From assembly GCF_009849585.1 (NCBI RefSeq), contig NZ_VCRN01000005.1, positions 175,476-239,475 on the forward strand: DNA of 64,000 nt, read 5' to 3'. Below, piece after piece: positions 36,551-46,607 of the stretch (positions are counted from its first letter, which is position 1; each line of letters opens with the position of its first letter). The stretch is from Bacillus sp. ZZV12-4809 (lineage in GTDB: Bacteria; Bacillota; Bacilli; Bacillales; Cytobacillaceae). Under the pieces are notes generated by a model. The model was not told the origin of the DNA, searched no databases, and worked only from the letters and a program-made list of their open reading frames with translations. The position numbers were made by a program, and so were the translations under genes.

Positions 36551-37231
36551 TTATAATTCTATTAATTCCCCTGTTTCGAGAACCTGCCCTATTCCATCTT
36601 CTAGCATGCTGATGAATTCATGTGGATCCTGCCTGATTGGGGGGAAGGTGTTGAAGTGAATCGGAACAACCTTTTTGGCTCCCAGGAGTTCTGCTGCGTA
36701 TGCTGCGTCATCCGGCCCCATCGTAAAATTGTCTCCAATCGGCAGGAATGCCAAATCAATCGGATGACGGTCACCAATTAACTTCATATCAGAGAAAAGC
36801 CCTGTGTCCCCTGCATGATAAATCGTTTTTCCTTCTAAGGTAATGAGAACACCTGCAGGCATGCCCAGGTAGATGATTTCCTGATTCTCTGTCTCAAGAC
36901 CTGTTCCATGAAATGCCGGTGTCAGCTTCACTCTTCCGAAATCAAAATCATATCCGCCGCCGATCGACATTCCATGTGCATTAACACCCTGCCAGCCCAG
37001 ATAGGTGGCAAGCTCAAAATTGGCAATGACAAGAGAGTTATTGCGCTTTGCCAGCTCAATCGTATCTCCAAGATGATCGCCATGTCCATGAGTTACAATG
37101 ATGACGTCCGGCTTCTGCTCCTCAGCTTTTAAGTCTGTTAAATCATTCCCGGTAATAAAAGGATCTATTAAGATGGTTTTTCCCTTTGATTCAATTTTCA
37201 CTACAGCATGACCATGAAATGATACTTTCAA
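36551..37231 (-). CDS. ytkL: Metal-dependent hydrolase YtkL (UPF0173, metallo-beta-lactamase fold)
   Basis: 226 residues with the metal-binding HxHxDH motif ([15 protein letters not shown]), a later His/Asp pair in [13 protein letters not shown] and [11 protein letters not shown]. The fold is that of RNase Z/glyoxalase II-like hydrolases. Physiological substrate unknown. A terminator follows. Upstream is the minisatellite at 37331-37816. Confidence 0.92.
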   Translation of the reverse strand: MKVSFHGHAVVKIESKGKTILIDPFITGNDLTDLKAEEQKPDVIIVTHGHGDHLGDTIELAKRNNSLVIANFELATYLGWQGVNAHGMSIGGGYDFDFGRVKLTPAFHGTGLETENQEIIYLGMPAGVLITLEGKTIYHAGDTGLFSDMKLIGDRHPIDLAFLPIGDNFTMGPDDAAYAAELLGAKKVVPIHFNTFPPIRQDPHEFISMLEDGIGQVLETGELIEL

Positions 37232-37330
37232 TTTTATGCTCCTCTCTTATTTTAAGTTATGTAATTTACTTCAACGAAAAACAGGTTATTCCTGCTTTCT
37301 TTAGAATATACCCAAATTGGTCATCTTTAA

Positions 37331-37816
37331 AAGGTTCTGGGTTTGGACACAAAAATAGAAAAAGCTGGGCGCTGTGTCCGAAGGTAAACCAGGTTCTGAC
37401 ACTAAAATGGAATAACCGGATCGCTGTGTCCAAAGATGAACCAGGTTCTGACACAAAAACAGAAAATCCGACTCGCTGTGTCCGAAGATGAACCAGGTTC
37501 TGACTCCAAAATAGAAAATCTGACTCGCTGTGTCCGAAGATGAACCAGGTTCTGATACAAAAATGGAAAATCCGGCTCGCTGTGTCCAAAGGTGAACCAG
37601 GTTTTGACACAAAAATAGAAAATCCGACTCGCTGTGTCCGAAGGTGAACCAGGTTCTGACGCAAAAATAGAAAATCCCGGGCAATGTGTCCGAAATTGAA
37701 CCAGGTTCTGACGCGAAAATAGAAAATCCCGGGCAATGTGTCCGAAGTTGAGTCAGGCTCTGACACAAAAATTGAAAATCCAGCTCGCTATGTCCGAAGT
37801 TACTTCAGGTTCGAAC
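37331..37816. repeat. 52-bp minisatellite, about nine copies
   Basis: The phrase AGGTTC recurs at 37391, 37443, 37495, 37547, 37599, 37651, 37703, 37755 (as AGGCTC) and 37807, an exact 52-bp period. An irregular first copy is at 37332. Each unit has two dyads: GAACCAGGTTC and GACACA-N21-TGTGTC. Copies 7 and 8 share the variant CCCGGGCAATGTG, a recent duplication. As 52 is not a multiple of 3, frames rotate. Two long stop-free minus-strand frames across it are products of repetition, not credible genes. Confidence 0.92.
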
Positions 37817-38080
37817 CCAACCTAAAAGCAGGTTTACTTGTCTGCCTTTCGCCCCTAATCCGTTTCCTTTCAAATTCAAAAACACCTTCTTACTGGATTC
37901 ATCTTCCGCTTGTGTGCCCCACAGGACAAGAACAGCTCCGTAAGCAATACATCGCAAGAACAAAAGCAGCAACTTTCATGAGAAAATAGCGTTCTTAGTC
38001 TGCTCACCGAGTGGCAAGGCGCTTGCGCTTTTCTTATTTAGTTGCTACTCTCAAAGTATCAGTACATAAGGAGGTTCATT
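37817..38080. other. Remaining gap upstream of the M24 peptidase gene
   Basis: AT-moderate sequence with no credible gene. It includes the dispersed repeat copy B at 37989-38032 and an AAGGAGG ribosome site for the next gene. The promoter was not clear to me. Confidence 0.4.
37989..38032. repeat. Short dispersed repeat, copy B
   Basis: Inverted relative to copy A (21558-21603): GCGTTCTTAGTCTGC at the left edge and GCGCTTGCGCTTTT at the right, 44 bp. The GCGCTTGCGC part is palindromic. Confidence 0.6.
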
Positions 38081-39178
38081 ATGAATAACAGATTGCAGAA
38101 ATTATCACAGTGGATGAAGGAAAATGATATTCAAATCACTTTTGTAACATCACCGGATAATGTATTTTATTTAAGCGGCTTTTTAAGCGACCCTCATGAA
38201 CGCTTGCTTGGACTGGCGGTTTTCCAAGAGGAAGAGCCATTCCTTGTATGTCCGGCTATGGAAAAAGAAGATGCCAAGAATGCCGGCTGGAGACATGAAA
38301 TTATTGGGTACAGCGATATTCAGAACCCTTGGGAATTTATCCAGACATCCATACATAAAAGAATTGGAAAAGTAAATAAAGCAGCAATCGAAAAAGAGCA
38401 TATGAATGTGGAGCGCTATGAGGCCATTTCAGGCCTGTTTAGCGGTGCATCCTTTGTTTCAGCAGAAGAAAAACTTCGCCAGCTTCGTATGGTTAAGGAT
38501 GAAAAAGAATTGGAAATCATCCGCGAAGCATGTGCATTGGCTGATTTTGCGATTGAAACAGGCTGTGCCGAAATCCAGGAAGGAAAAACAGAACTGGATG
38601 TTCTGGCTGCCGTCGAATATGCGTTAAAGAAAAAAGGCGTTAATGAAATGTCTTTCTCTACCATGGTCCTAACAGGGGCTAACGGAGCTTCTCCTCATGG
38701 GACACCGGGAATGACGAAGATCCAAAAAGGGGATTTAGTCCTGTTTGACCTGGGAGTTGTCTGGAATGGCTACTGCTCAGATATTACCAGAACTGTAGCT
38801 TATGGTGATATTAGTGATAAACAAAAAGAAATTTATGATACCGTCTTAAAAGCTCAGCTTGCAGCGGTTGAAGCGAGCAAGCCGGGAGTCACATGTGCGG
38901 ATATTGACCTGACAGCAAGAAACCTGATAGCAGAAGCCGGCTACGGCGACTATTTCCCGCATCGATTGGGGCATGGCCTGGGTGTAAGCGTTCATGAGTA
39001 TCCTTCATTAACAGAAACAAACCCGCTTTTGCTTGAAGAAGGTATGGTCTTCACTATCGAACCTGGAATCTACGTCCCTGGTGTTGCCGGAGTGAGGATT
39101 GAGGATGACCTTGCTGTAACAGCAGACGGAGTAGAACTTTTGACGAAGTTCCCGAAAGAACTTCAGATTATTAAATAA
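38081..39178 (+). CDS. M24-family Xaa-Pro peptidase
   Basis: 365 residues from the ATG behind AAGGAGG (MNNRLQKLSQWMKEN). An N-terminal creatinase-like domain (about 1-125) precedes the pita-bread metallopeptidase domain. Metal ligands are visible: two Asp in LFDLGVVWNGYCSDITRT, His in LGHGLGVSVHEYP, Glu in TIEPGIYVPG and Glu in RIEDDLAVT. It should cleave X-Pro dipeptides or aminoacyl-proline ends, most like Bacillus YkvY/PepQ. A terminator follows. Confidence 0.87.
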   Translation: MNNRLQKLSQWMKENDIQITFVTSPDNVFYLSGFLSDPHERLLGLAVFQEEEPFLVCPAMEKEDAKNAGWRHEIIGYSDIQNPWEFIQTSIHKRIGKVNKAAIEKEHMNVERYEAISGLFSGASFVSAEEKLRQLRMVKDEKELEIIREACALADFAIETGCAEIQEGKTELDVLAAVEYALKKKGVNEMSFSTMVLTGANGASPHGTPGMTKIQKGDLVLFDLGVVWNGYCSDITRTVAYGDISDKQKEIYDTVLKAQLAAVEASKPGVTCADIDLTARNLIAEAGYGDYFPHRLGHGLGVSVHEYPSLTETNPLLLEEGMVFTIEPGIYVPGVAGVRIEDDLAVTADGVELLTKFPKELQIIK

Positions 39179-39190
39179 CAAATCCACAGA

Positions 39191-39225
39191 AAAATCCGGA
39201 GCTAACCTGCCCCGGATTTTTTTAT
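39191..39225 (+). terminator. Terminator of the M24 peptidase gene
   Basis: AAAATCCGG/CCGGATTTT stem with a long T-run on plus. Confidence 0.85.
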
Positions 39226-39256
39226 TATTTTAAAATTAGATAGAACCGCCGATATC

Positions 39257-40378
39257 CTATTGCTGCTCTAATTGTGTTCTCGTATCTGAATAGTCAAGAC
39301 TATGAGCCTCAGCTACAGCCTTATAAGTCACATAACCATTTAATGTATTAACACCCTTTAATAAAGCCTCATTATCCAGACATGCCTGCTTGTAGCCTTT
39401 ATTGGCGATTTGCAGTGCATATGGCACCGTCACATTAGTCAATGCAAGAGTGGATGTTCTGGGAACAGCTCCAGGCATATTGGCTACCGCATAGTGAACT
39501 ATGCCATGCTTTTCATATGTCGGATTGTCATGGGTAGTAATTCGATCTGTTGTTTCAAAAATTCCTCCCTGGTCAATGGCAATATCCACGAGAACAGAAC
39601 CGGGGCTCATGGTTTTGATCATTTCCTCTGTTACAAGCTTAGGAGCTTTTGCACCCGGAATCAGGACAGCGCCAATCACAAGATCGGAGTTCTTAACAGC
39701 TTCAGCTATATTATAAGGGTTTGAGATTAAAGTGGTTACTTCTTTCCCAAAGATATCATCAAGCTGCCGGAGGCGATCTGGATTCAAATCAATCATGGTC
39801 ACCTTGGCACCAAGACCAATTGCCATTTTTGCCGCATTAGTTCCGGCAACCCCGCCGCCGATTATCGTTACACTCCCACGCTGTACACCCGGAACCCCTG
39901 ATAGCAGAATTCCTTTTCCTCCATGGATTTTTTCAAGGAACTGCGCTCCTACCTGTGCTGCCATTCTTCCGGCTACTTCACTCATAGGAGTCAATAGAGG
40001 CAATGTCCGGTTGGGAAGCTGTACTGTTTCATAAGCAATGCCCACAACCTTATTATTTATTAAAGCATTTGTCAAAGCAGGTTCAGCAGCCAAATGTAAA
40101 TATGTAAAGAGAATTAACCCTTCCCGAAAATATACATATTCGCTCTGTACGGGCTCCTTTACCTTCATGACCATCTCCATGGTCCACGCCTCTTCTGCAG
40201 TCTGAACAATATGTGCTCCTGCACTCAGATAGTCGCTGTCTGAAAAGCCCGATCCGGCTCCAGCACCCGTTTCTAAATAGACTTCATGGCCAAATTGAAT
40301 AAGATTCATAACACCGGCAGGGGTCATGGCAACCCTGTTTTCATTATTTTTTACTTCCTTAGGAACTCCGATACGCAT
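39257..40378 (-). CDS. ald: Alanine dehydrogenase
   Basis: 373 residues. It interconverts alanine and pyruvate plus ammonia with NAD and is needed for sporulation on alanine in B. subtilis. N-terminal [23 protein letters not shown] with substrate Arg15 and Lys (MKVKEP), active-site His in [11 protein letters not shown] loop [20 protein letters not shown] and Asp in [12 protein letters not shown]. Monocistronic. Upstream is the 55-aa gene with its own terminator. Confidence 0.97.
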   Translation of the reverse strand: MRIGVPKEVKNNENRVAMTPAGVMNLIQFGHEVYLETGAGAGSGFSDSDYLSAGAHIVQTAEEAWTMEMVMKVKEPVQSEYVYFREGLILFTYLHLAAEPALTNALINNKVVGIAYETVQLPNRTLPLLTPMSEVAGRMAAQVGAQFLEKIHGGKGILLSGVPGVQRGSVTIIGGGVAGTNAAKMAIGLGAKVTMIDLNPDRLRQLDDIFGKEVTTLISNPYNIAEAVKNSDLVIGAVLIPGAKAPKLVTEEMIKTMSPGSVLVDIAIDQGGIFETTDRITTHDNPTYEKHGIVHYAVANMPGAVPRTSTLALTNVTVPYALQIANKGYKQACLDNEALLKGVNTLNGYVTYKAVAEAHSLDYSDTRTQLEQQ

Positions 40379-40483
40379 TCAGCATACCTCCGTATATTAG
40401 TGATCCGCTATTAACTTTATATGGCTATATGAGGGAAAAGTATACACTTAATCCGCCTATTTTTTCTCCTTTCAAACAACATA

Positions 40484-40511
40484 TAAAAAGCCCTCATTCA
40501 TTTATGAGAGC
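40484..40511 (-). terminator. Terminator of the 55-aa gene
   Basis: GCTCTCAT/ATGAGGGC stem (one G-U) with TTTTTAT following on the minus strand. Confidence 0.8.
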
Positions 40512-40519
40512 TTGCTTTT

Positions 40520-40687
40520 TCATTGAAAATTGCCTTCATTTCTTTCGTGAGCTTCCATGTCAAACTCGGCATTTGGCTGGTCAATAACACCGCTGTTATA
40601 AGCATTCATAATTTGTGTACTAACTTCATTGGCACCTTGCTCATCAAAAAAATATCCGGATCCTGCTTTTGGTTCTCTCTTTTCCAT
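40520..40687 (-). CDS. Small acidic protein, 55 residues
   Basis: Read directly from the bases: MEKREPKAGSGYFFDEQGAN to the end ERNEGNFQ. An AAAAGGAG site lies 10 bases before the ATG and a strong terminator immediately after the stop, which supports a real gene. It is hydrophilic, without Cys or membrane segment. The VSTQIMNAYNSGVIDQ part loosely recalls short DUF4025/YozQ-type Bacillus proteins, but I cannot confirm this. It lies between ald and the UspA gene. Confidence 0.65.
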   Translation of the reverse strand: MEKREPKAGSGYFFDEQGANEVSTQIMNAYNSGVIDQPNAEFDMEAHERNEGNFQ

Positions 40688-40798
40688 TTTACATCTGCTC
40701 CTTTTCCAAAAAATTTATCAGCCTTACTATTGTTCGATTTTCTGCTACAGATATTCAATTTTTACAAATGTATAATATAGGTAAAGGAGGAGATTCAA

Positions 40799-41254
40799 GT
40801 GGGCATGAAATATAAGAACATATTAGTCGCTGTTGATGGTTCAACTGAAGCAGAATGGGCATTTAAAAAAGCAATTGAAATTGCCAAGCGCAATAATGCT
40901 TCTATGGTATTGGCACATATCATTGATACCCGCACGTTCGCCACTGTCGAAGCCTATGACCGCACGATTGCCGAAAGAGCTGACCGTTTTGCAACAGAAT
41001 TAATGGAAAAATACAAAAAGACAGCAGTGGATGCAGGTATCGAAAATGTGACATATGAAGTCGATTATGGTTCACCAAAAGTGAAAGTTCCAAAAGATAT
41101 TGCCAGAAAGCACAACGTGGACCTGATCATTTGCGGGGCAACAGGCATGAACGCGGTTGAACGTTTCATCATTGGCAGTGTATCTGAACATATTACCCGT
41201 TATGCCCGCTGTGATGTTCTCGTAGTTAGAACGGATAAAGAAGATGAAGAATAG
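40799..41254 (+). CDS. Universal stress protein (UspA family, ATP-binding type)
   Basis: 151 residues from a GTG with AAAGGAGGAG eight bases upstream. The Usp fold starts YKNILVAVDGSTEAEWAF. The ATP-binding pattern G-2X-G-9X-G(S/T) is present in GATGMNAVERFIIGSVSEH. The exact stress role is unknown. A TATAAT hexamer lies about 25 bp upstream but no good -35. It converges on argH through a shared terminator. Confidence 0.9.
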   Translation: MGMKYKNILVAVDGSTEAEWAFKKAIEIAKRNNASMVLAHIIDTRTFATVEAYDRTIAERADRFATELMEKYKKTAVDAGIENVTYEVDYGSPKVKVPKDIARKHNVDLIICGATGMNAVERFIIGSVSEHITRYARCDVLVVRTDKEDEE

Positions 41255-41289
41255 AAAAAATGGCGCTGCAGCAGGCAGCGCCATTTTTT
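41255..41289. terminator. Bidirectional terminator between the UspA gene and argH
   Basis: AAAAAATGGCGCTGC/GCAGCGCCATTTTTT, a 15-bp stem with A/T-runs at both ends. Confidence 0.9.
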
Positions 41290-42682
41290 ATTTATTGGCA
41301 AACTCTTTAGTTCCAAGGTATTTCTTCGCTTTATCTATCGCGATGCTTACTTGTTTGAATCCGGTTCCGCCTGCACTATTTCTTCTTTTAACAGCTGTGT
41401 ATGGATCCAGCACCGCATAAATATCTTCTTCGAACAATCCATGTGCATTCTTGAAATCATCAAGCGGCAAATCTCCAAGGAAGCATCCCTTTTGTACACA
41501 GACAAGAACCAGTTTCCCGACAATCTCATGTGCTTCTCTGAAAGGAATGCCTTTATCAGATAGATAATCTGCCAGTTCAGTTGCATTGGAAAAATCATTT
41601 TTAGTCGCTTTTTCCATCTGCCCGGTTTTCACCTTCATGGTGCGGATCATACCCGCAAAAATCTTAAGTGAACCTGTGACTGTCTTTACAGTATCAAACA
41701 TTCCTTCTTTATCTTCCTGCATATCTTTGTTATAGGCAAGGGGCAGGCCTTTCAATACTGTTAGAAGACCCACAAGGTTTCCATATACTCGCCCTGTTTT
41801 TCCGCGAATGAGCTCAGCCATGTCGGGGTTTTTCTTCTGCGGCATGATGCTCGATCCTGTTGCAAAGCTGTCATCGAGCTCAATGAATTGAAATTCCTGG
41901 CTTGACCAGAGAATGAACTCTTCACTTAAACGCGACAGATGCATCATCAGGATTGAACTTGAGGATAAAAACTCAAGAATAAAGTCTCTGTCACTAACTG
42001 CATCCAGGCTGTTCTCATAGATGCCTTCAAACCCGAGAAGTTCAGCCGTATACTCACGGTCAATCGGGAAAGTGGTGCCAGCCAGCGCCCCCGCTCCAAG
42101 AGGTGATATGTTGATTCTCTTTAGACTTTCAGTAAAGCGCTCCTTGTCCCTCTCAAGCATCCAAAAATAAGCCATCAGATGGTGGCCGAAGGAGATCGGC
42201 TGGGCCCTCTGCAGATGAGTATAGCCAGGCATAATGGTTTCCACATTTTTTTCAGCCTGGATGACTAACTCTTCCTGCATTTCCTGAATCAACTCAACAA
42301 TCTGCTCCACCTGCTTGCGGAGATATAAATGCATATCTGTCGCCACCTGGTCATTTCGGCTTCTTGCTGTATGAAGTTTGCCGCCGACAGGTCCTGTCAG
42401 TTCAGTCAAATGGCTCTCAAGATTTAAATGAATATCTTCAAGTTTTACTGAGTAAGTGAGTTCATCCTTTTCAGCCTTCGCTTTAAGCTGCTGAAGGCCA
42501 GCTTTGATTTTTTCTGCTTCGCCCTCAGTAATAATTCCTGTTTTAGAAAGCATGGAAACGTGGGCCATGCTTCCTTCGATATCTTCCATAACCAATTCCT
42601 GGTCAAATGAAATCGATGCTCCGAATTCATCTACCCATTCTTCAGCAGATTTTGTAAATCTGCCTCCCCACAGTTTTTTCAC
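41288..42682 (-). CDS. argH: Argininosuccinate lyase
   Basis: 464 residues starting at a GTG ([20 protein letters not shown]) that overlaps the argG stop as GTGA. Longer in-frame sequence upstream lies within argG and is rejected. The fumarase/lyase signature [15 protein letters not shown] and the catalytic His/Ser regions ([14 protein letters not shown]) are intact. It cleaves argininosuccinate to arginine and fumarate. Second gene of argG-argH. Confidence 0.97.
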   Translation of the reverse strand: MKKLWGGRFTKSAEEWVDEFGASISFDQELVMEDIEGSMAHVSMLSKTGIITEGEAEKIKAGLQQLKAKAEKDELTYSVKLEDIHLNLESHLTELTGPVGGKLHTARSRNDQVATDMHLYLRKQVEQIVELIQEMQEELVIQAEKNVETIMPGYTHLQRAQPISFGHHLMAYFWMLERDKERFTESLKRINISPLGAGALAGTTFPIDREYTAELLGFEGIYENSLDAVSDRDFILEFLSSSSILMMHLSRLSEEFILWSSQEFQFIELDDSFATGSSIMPQKKNPDMAELIRGKTGRVYGNLVGLLTVLKGLPLAYNKDMQEDKEGMFDTVKTVTGSLKIFAGMIRTMKVKTGQMEKATKNDFSNATELADYLSDKGIPFREAHEIVGKLVLVCVQKGCFLGDLPLDDFKNAHGLFEEDIYAVLDPYTAVKRRNSAGGTGFKQVSIAIDKAKKYLGTKEFANK

Positions 42683-43887
42683 ACTGTCACCTTCTTGCTG
42701 TTTTGAACAATGCTCTGCACTTTTGTCGGCAAGCCCCACAGCTTAATAAAGCCAACTGCTGCATTGTGGTCAAATTCATCATCTGAAGTATAGGTTGCTA
42801 ATTTTTCATCGTACAGGGAATAAGGGGATTTTCTTCCCTCAACAATTGCATGGCCTTTAAACAGCTTTACTCTTACTGTCCCTGTTACAAATGCTTGTGT
42901 TTCTTTTAGGAAAGCTGTTAACGCATTGTTAAGCTGGGAGAACCACAATCCTTCATAGATAAGCTCAGCCACTTTTTTCTCGATGACCGGTTTAAAGTGG
43001 GCCATTTCTTTTACCATCGTTAAGTCCTCAAGCTCTTTATGGGCTTTCAAGAGTGTAATCGCACCCGGACACTCATACACCTCACGGGATTTTATGCCGA
43101 CAAGGCGGTTTTCAACATGGTCGATACGTCCAACCCCATGCTTGCCTGCAAGCTCATTCAATTCAGCAATTAGCTCGGAAAGCTTCATGCCTTTGCCATT
43201 TAAGCTGACTGGCACACCCTTTTCAAAACCGATTTCAATTGTATCAGGTGTATCAGGAGCTTTTTCAAGTGAAGCAGTAAGATCGTATGCATCTTCCGGA
43301 GGAGCAGCCCATGGATCTTCCAGGACTCCACACTCATTGCTTCTTCCCCATAAGTTTTGATCAATGCTGTATGGAGAATTTAAGTTAATTGGAATAGGAA
43401 TATTATTTTGTTTTGCATATTCAATTTCTTCCTCACGTGACCAGCTCCACTCACGAACAGGTGCTAGCACCTGGAGATCCGGGTTAAGAGCCTGAATTGC
43501 CACTTCAAAACGAACCTGGTCATTTCCTTTGCCGGTACATCCATGTGCTACTGCTACTGCGCCTTCTTTTTCTGCTACTTCAACAAGCTTTTTGGCGATC
43601 AGCGGACGTGAAAGAGCAGAGATTAGTGGATACTTATTTTCATATAATGCATGTGCCTGAAGTGCCAGCAATGCATATTCATTAGCAAATTCCTCTTTTG
43701 CATCAATCACATACGATTGGACTGCTCCAACCGTCAAAGCTTTTTTCTGGATAAAGTTCAGATCTTTTCCTTCGCCAACATCAAGGCAGCAGGCAACAAC
43801 AGCATAACCTTGATCCTGAAGCCATTTAATCGCAACAGATGTATCCAATCCGCCTGAGTATGCAAGTACAACTTTATTTTGTGACAT
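42679..43887 (-). CDS. argG: Argininosuccinate synthase
   Basis: 402 residues. The ATP-pyrophosphatase loop is [17 protein letters not shown], and GHGCTG-type sequence ([18 protein letters not shown]) is family-typical. It makes argininosuccinate from citrulline, aspartate and ATP. AAGGAGG precedes the ATG. First gene of argGH, translationally coupled to argH, with an ARG box at 43931-43948. Confidence 0.97.
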   Translation of the reverse strand: MSQNKVVLAYSGGLDTSVAIKWLQDQGYAVVACCLDVGEGKDLNFIQKKALTVGAVQSYVIDAKEEFANEYALLALQAHALYENKYPLISALSRPLIAKKLVEVAEKEGAVAVAHGCTGKGNDQVRFEVAIQALNPDLQVLAPVREWSWSREEEIEYAKQNNIPIPINLNSPYSIDQNLWGRSNECGVLEDPWAAPPEDAYDLTASLEKAPDTPDTIEIGFEKGVPVSLNGKGMKLSELIAELNELAGKHGVGRIDHVENRLVGIKSREVYECPGAITLLKAHKELEDLTMVKEMAHFKPVIEKKVAELIYEGLWFSQLNNALTAFLKETQAFVTGTVRVKLFKGHAIVEGRKSPYSLYDEKLATYTSDDEFDHNAAVGFIKLWGLPTKVQSIVQNSKKVTV

Positions 43888-43930
43888 TTAATATTTCCTC
43901 CTTAGATTTTACGTATAAATATACAATTAA

Positions 43931-43948
43931 ATTATGTTTTTATTCATT
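43931..43948 (-). promoter_or_regulatory. ARG box (AhrC/ArgR operator) before argGH
   Basis: Minus-strand AATGAATAAAAACATAAT matches the Bacillus ARG box (CATGAATAAAAATKCAAK) through ATGAATAAAAA. TTGATT-N17-TAAAGT just upstream is a possible promoter, placing the box soon after the start site. Confidence 0.6.
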
Positions 43949-44033
43949 TATTATTCTCTTACTTTAACAACCTTTTCTTTAAAAATCAATACTTATTCTT
44001 AAAAATGTATAAAAATAAATATTATTTTTCAAA

Positions 44034-44065
44034 TAAAAAAGCAAAAGCCCTTTATTGGCTTTTGC
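44034..44065 (-). terminator. Terminator of the serine hydrolase gene
   Basis: GCAAAAGCC/GGCTTTTGC stem followed by TTTTTTATTT on the minus strand, 12 bp past the stop. Confidence 0.85.
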
Positions 44066-44077
44066 CTGCAGTATTGT

Positions 44078-45466
44078 TTAGTGTTTTAATGCCTCATAAA
44101 CTGCTGAAATCACACTTCCATATTGACTGATGCTGTATGTGTCACCTTGAAACTTATGCGGATCTTTTGTTGGATCGATAACAGGAGAATGTTTTTTATT
44201 TGTCAGCAGAGCAACTGCTAAATTATTTTCTCTGTCTATCACCGTTACTGTTCCATTCCAGCCGGTATGCCCAAATACATTTTTCCCTGCATACTCGCTG
44301 AACATCCACTCCATGCTTGAATCACCGTTCAAACGCCATCCTAACCCATATGTAGGATTCATATCATAAGGTTCTACAAATTTATCAATGGTCTGTTTAT
44401 CAAATAATTTTATATTTCCATAGCCCCCATCATTAAGCATTACCTGCATCAGGACAGCAAGATCTGAAGTGGTGGAAAAGAGGCCTGCATGACCGGATAT
44501 TCCATCCATTGAATAAAAGGACTTTTCATCATGAACCTCTCCTTGGAGAGTATAGGTACGGATATTAGGGAACGAAATAACTCCATCTCTAGTGTTGCCG
44601 TGCAATTCAGTTGCAGCAAAATCCTTTTTCTTGAATCCTTTGCGGAGCGGATTAAATAAGGTATGCTTTAATCCCAATGGCTTATAAATATGATTTTCAG
44701 TATAATCGTCAAGCTGCTCTCCAGTAATTTTTTCAATAATAAATCCAAGGAGCATATAGTCAATGTCACTGTATACCTGTTTGGTGCCAGGTTCATACTC
44801 AAGGGGAGTTTTCAAAATCATGGAAAGGGTTTTACTTCGTTCCTGGGAATATAATTCTCCCGCCCTTTCAGGATTATGATAATGGACGCTTGAAGGAAAT
44901 CCGGCAGTATGATGAAGCAGGTCGATTATCCGGAGCTCCGCTTTCCCTTTTATTTCATCGTCCGCAGAATCTTTAAATTCAGGAAAATAGTGCTGAATTT
45001 TTTCTTCAAGATTGATCTTTCCTTCACTGACAAGATGCTGCAGTGAAAAATTAACGGCATACATTTTCGTGTTTGATGCTAGATCAAACATGGTTTTTGT
45101 TTTCATTTTCTGCAGATGATTTAAAGGATTAGAACCATCAAAGACCTTGGCTGAACCATATGCGGAGTTTTTAACAATCTTGCCATCTTTAATTACGACT
45201 AAAACTGCTCCCGGAAAACCAGCTTCTATTTCTCCCTCGATCAGCTTATCAACCTCTTTGAGTTTTCTGGAAGAAAAGCCTGCATCCTCGGGGCGCTTTG
45301 CTTTTGATAGGATTGGATATTTTATTGGTTTCTTATGTGTAAATCCTTGCTCTTCTAAGCTGCTTCCTGTTCTGCCCACTTCTTCTCCCAGAGCTGCAGC
45401 GGGGTATGGCAGCAGCAAACCCAGCACTATAGCTAAAACTGTCAATTGTGTTATAAATCTTTTCAT
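44078..45466 (-). CDS. Secreted serine hydrolase, beta-lactamase/PBP-like (AmiE-like)
   Basis: 462 residues. The N-terminus has a Sec signal peptide (MKRFITQLTVLAIVLGLLLP, cleavage likely after PAAALG). A class C beta-lactamase/penicillin-binding-protein fold follows, with SxxK Ser131-Asn-Thr-Lys134 in FDLASNTKMYAV, a YSD triad (KQVYSDIDYMLLG) and HTGWNG near the C-terminus in place of KTG. The nearest relative I recall is B. subtilis YbbE/AmiE, an exo N-acetylmuramoyl-L-alanine amidase. No namZ/nagZ partner is nearby, so the substrate is open. Confidence 0.82.
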   Translation of the reverse strand: MKRFITQLTVLAIVLGLLLPYPAAALGEEVGRTGSSLEEQGFTHKKPIKYPILSKAKRPEDAGFSSRKLKEVDKLIEGEIEAGFPGAVLVVIKDGKIVKNSAYGSAKVFDGSNPLNHLQKMKTKTMFDLASNTKMYAVNFSLQHLVSEGKINLEEKIQHYFPEFKDSADDEIKGKAELRIIDLLHHTAGFPSSVHYHNPERAGELYSQERSKTLSMILKTPLEYEPGTKQVYSDIDYMLLGFIIEKITGEQLDDYTENHIYKPLGLKHTLFNPLRKGFKKKDFAATELHGNTRDGVISFPNIRTYTLQGEVHDEKSFYSMDGISGHAGLFSTTSDLAVLMQVMLNDGGYGNIKLFDKQTIDKFVEPYDMNPTYGLGWRLNGDSSMEWMFSEYAGKNVFGHTGWNGTVTVIDRENNLAVALLTNKKHSPVIDPTKDPHKFQGDTYSISQYGSVISAVYEALKH

Positions 45467-45707
45467 ATTCTCCTCCTTGTATTTGTTTTAATATTCTCAA
45501 TAGTCAATATACTATTCTATATTTATTAAAGCTGTAAACCAATACCTTAGCCTTTCTATTAAATCAGTTCTTGTGAACCAAGTTCTTTTATCTTCATATT
45601 AGTTCCATAGTAGTATCTGCAGAAAATGAATGAATACTAAAACATCCATGCATAGCAAACACCTTTATAGTAAAATAAAAGCAAGATTATCATTTGGGGG
45701 ATTCATA

Positions 45708-46022
45708 ATGGAGGAGCATTTTTCACATAACAGCCGGCTTGGAATTGCTATTCCCAGCTTTGACAGGGAATGGGATGAATACTCACACAGAACACAGCAG
45801 ATGATCCTGTTTCAATGGGAAAAGATAAGAGGCAGGATTCCTGACCGCATTGCCGAGCTTGAAGCGGATATTAACAGGAAACAGGCCGAGCTTTCAGATG
45901 AGGGGAATTTTGAAAAATCATGCAGACTCAACAGCGAAATTTCAGAACTGGCATCCATCATTAATGATTTGTGGCTTTGGTACCGAACAAATCAGGATAT
46001 TACAGGAAAGATGCATTCATAA
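45708..46022 (+). CDS. Conserved hypothetical coiled-coil protein
   Basis: 104 residues starting MEEHFSHNSRLGIAIPSFDR with GGGGGATTC upstream. After residue 30 it is a highly charged helical protein (RIPDRIAELEADINRKQAEL) with predicted coiled coil. No signal peptide and no Cys. I do not recognise a family. It converges on moaB over a shared terminator. Confidence 0.65.
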   Translation: MEEHFSHNSRLGIAIPSFDREWDEYSHRTQQMILFQWEKIRGRIPDRIAELEADINRKQAELSDEGNFEKSCRLNSEISELASIINDLWLWYRTNQDITGKMHS

Positions 46023-46023
46023 G

Positions 46024-46053
46024 AAAAACCTTTCCGCGGCGGAAAGGTTTTTT
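46024..46053. terminator. Bidirectional terminator between the coiled-coil gene and moaB
   Basis: AAAAACCTTTCCGC/GCGGAAAGGTTTTTT stem with U-runs in both directions. Confidence 0.88.
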
Positions 46054-46058
46054 GCCTC

Positions 46059-46571
46059 TTATAAATCTTTTCTAAGTTCCCTGACGATATGCCCGAGTTC
46101 TGGCAGAATCAGCTTATTCATGGCCAGCCGAACTGCCCCTGATGATCCAGGAGTTGAAAAAACGGCTTTATTTCTAACTGTCCCTGCAGCTGCCCGCGAT
46201 AGAATGGCCGCTGAACCAATATCTTCCGTGTAGCTCAGCATTCTGAACAATTCGCCAAATCCATCGATTTCTTTATCAAATAATTCTCTAACCGTCTCAA
46301 TCGTAACATCCCGGAGAGCAATACCAGTGCCTCCATTTGTTAGAACAGCATCAATACCGGGGTTTTCGCAGCCTTTTAATACGGCCTCACGAATGAGAGT
46401 TCCTTCATCCTTGACGATTTCATAGTCAGCTATATTATGTCCTGCCTCTTCGAGCAGCTGAATCATCAGTTTTCCGCTTTTATCCGTTTCTTCATCTCGC
46501 GTATCACTTACGGTGATCACTTTGCACCTGACTTTTTTTGTCGCTTCTTTTTTATGCTCTAATGTACTCAC
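46059..46571 (-). CDS. moaB: Molybdenum cofactor biosynthesis protein MoaB
   Basis: 170 residues from a GTG with GAAAGGTGG upstream. MoaB/MogA/MoeA-like fold with VITVSDTRDEETDKSG, the molybdopterin-binding VLTNGGTGIALRDVTIE and FSTPGSSGAVRLAMNKLILPEL. It adenylylates molybdopterin or supports that step. In B. subtilis moaB also stands near argGH/ackA, away from the other mo genes. Confidence 0.94.
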   Translation of the reverse strand: MSTLEHKKEATKKVRCKVITVSDTRDEETDKSGKLMIQLLEEAGHNIADYEIVKDEGTLIREAVLKGCENPGIDAVLTNGGTGIALRDVTIETVRELFDKEIDGFGELFRMLSYTEDIGSAAILSRAAAGTVRNKAVFSTPGSSGAVRLAMNKLILPELGHIVRELRKDL

Positions 46572-46607
46572 TTGGCACCACCTTTCTTTGAAAAATCATT
46601 CCTCGGT

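Noticed and set aside
37266..37768. Two long minus-strand open frames across the minisatellite, with repeating peptides
   Set aside because: The unit is 52 bp, so the frame rotates. Two frames are open at once, and neither has a convincing ribosome site.
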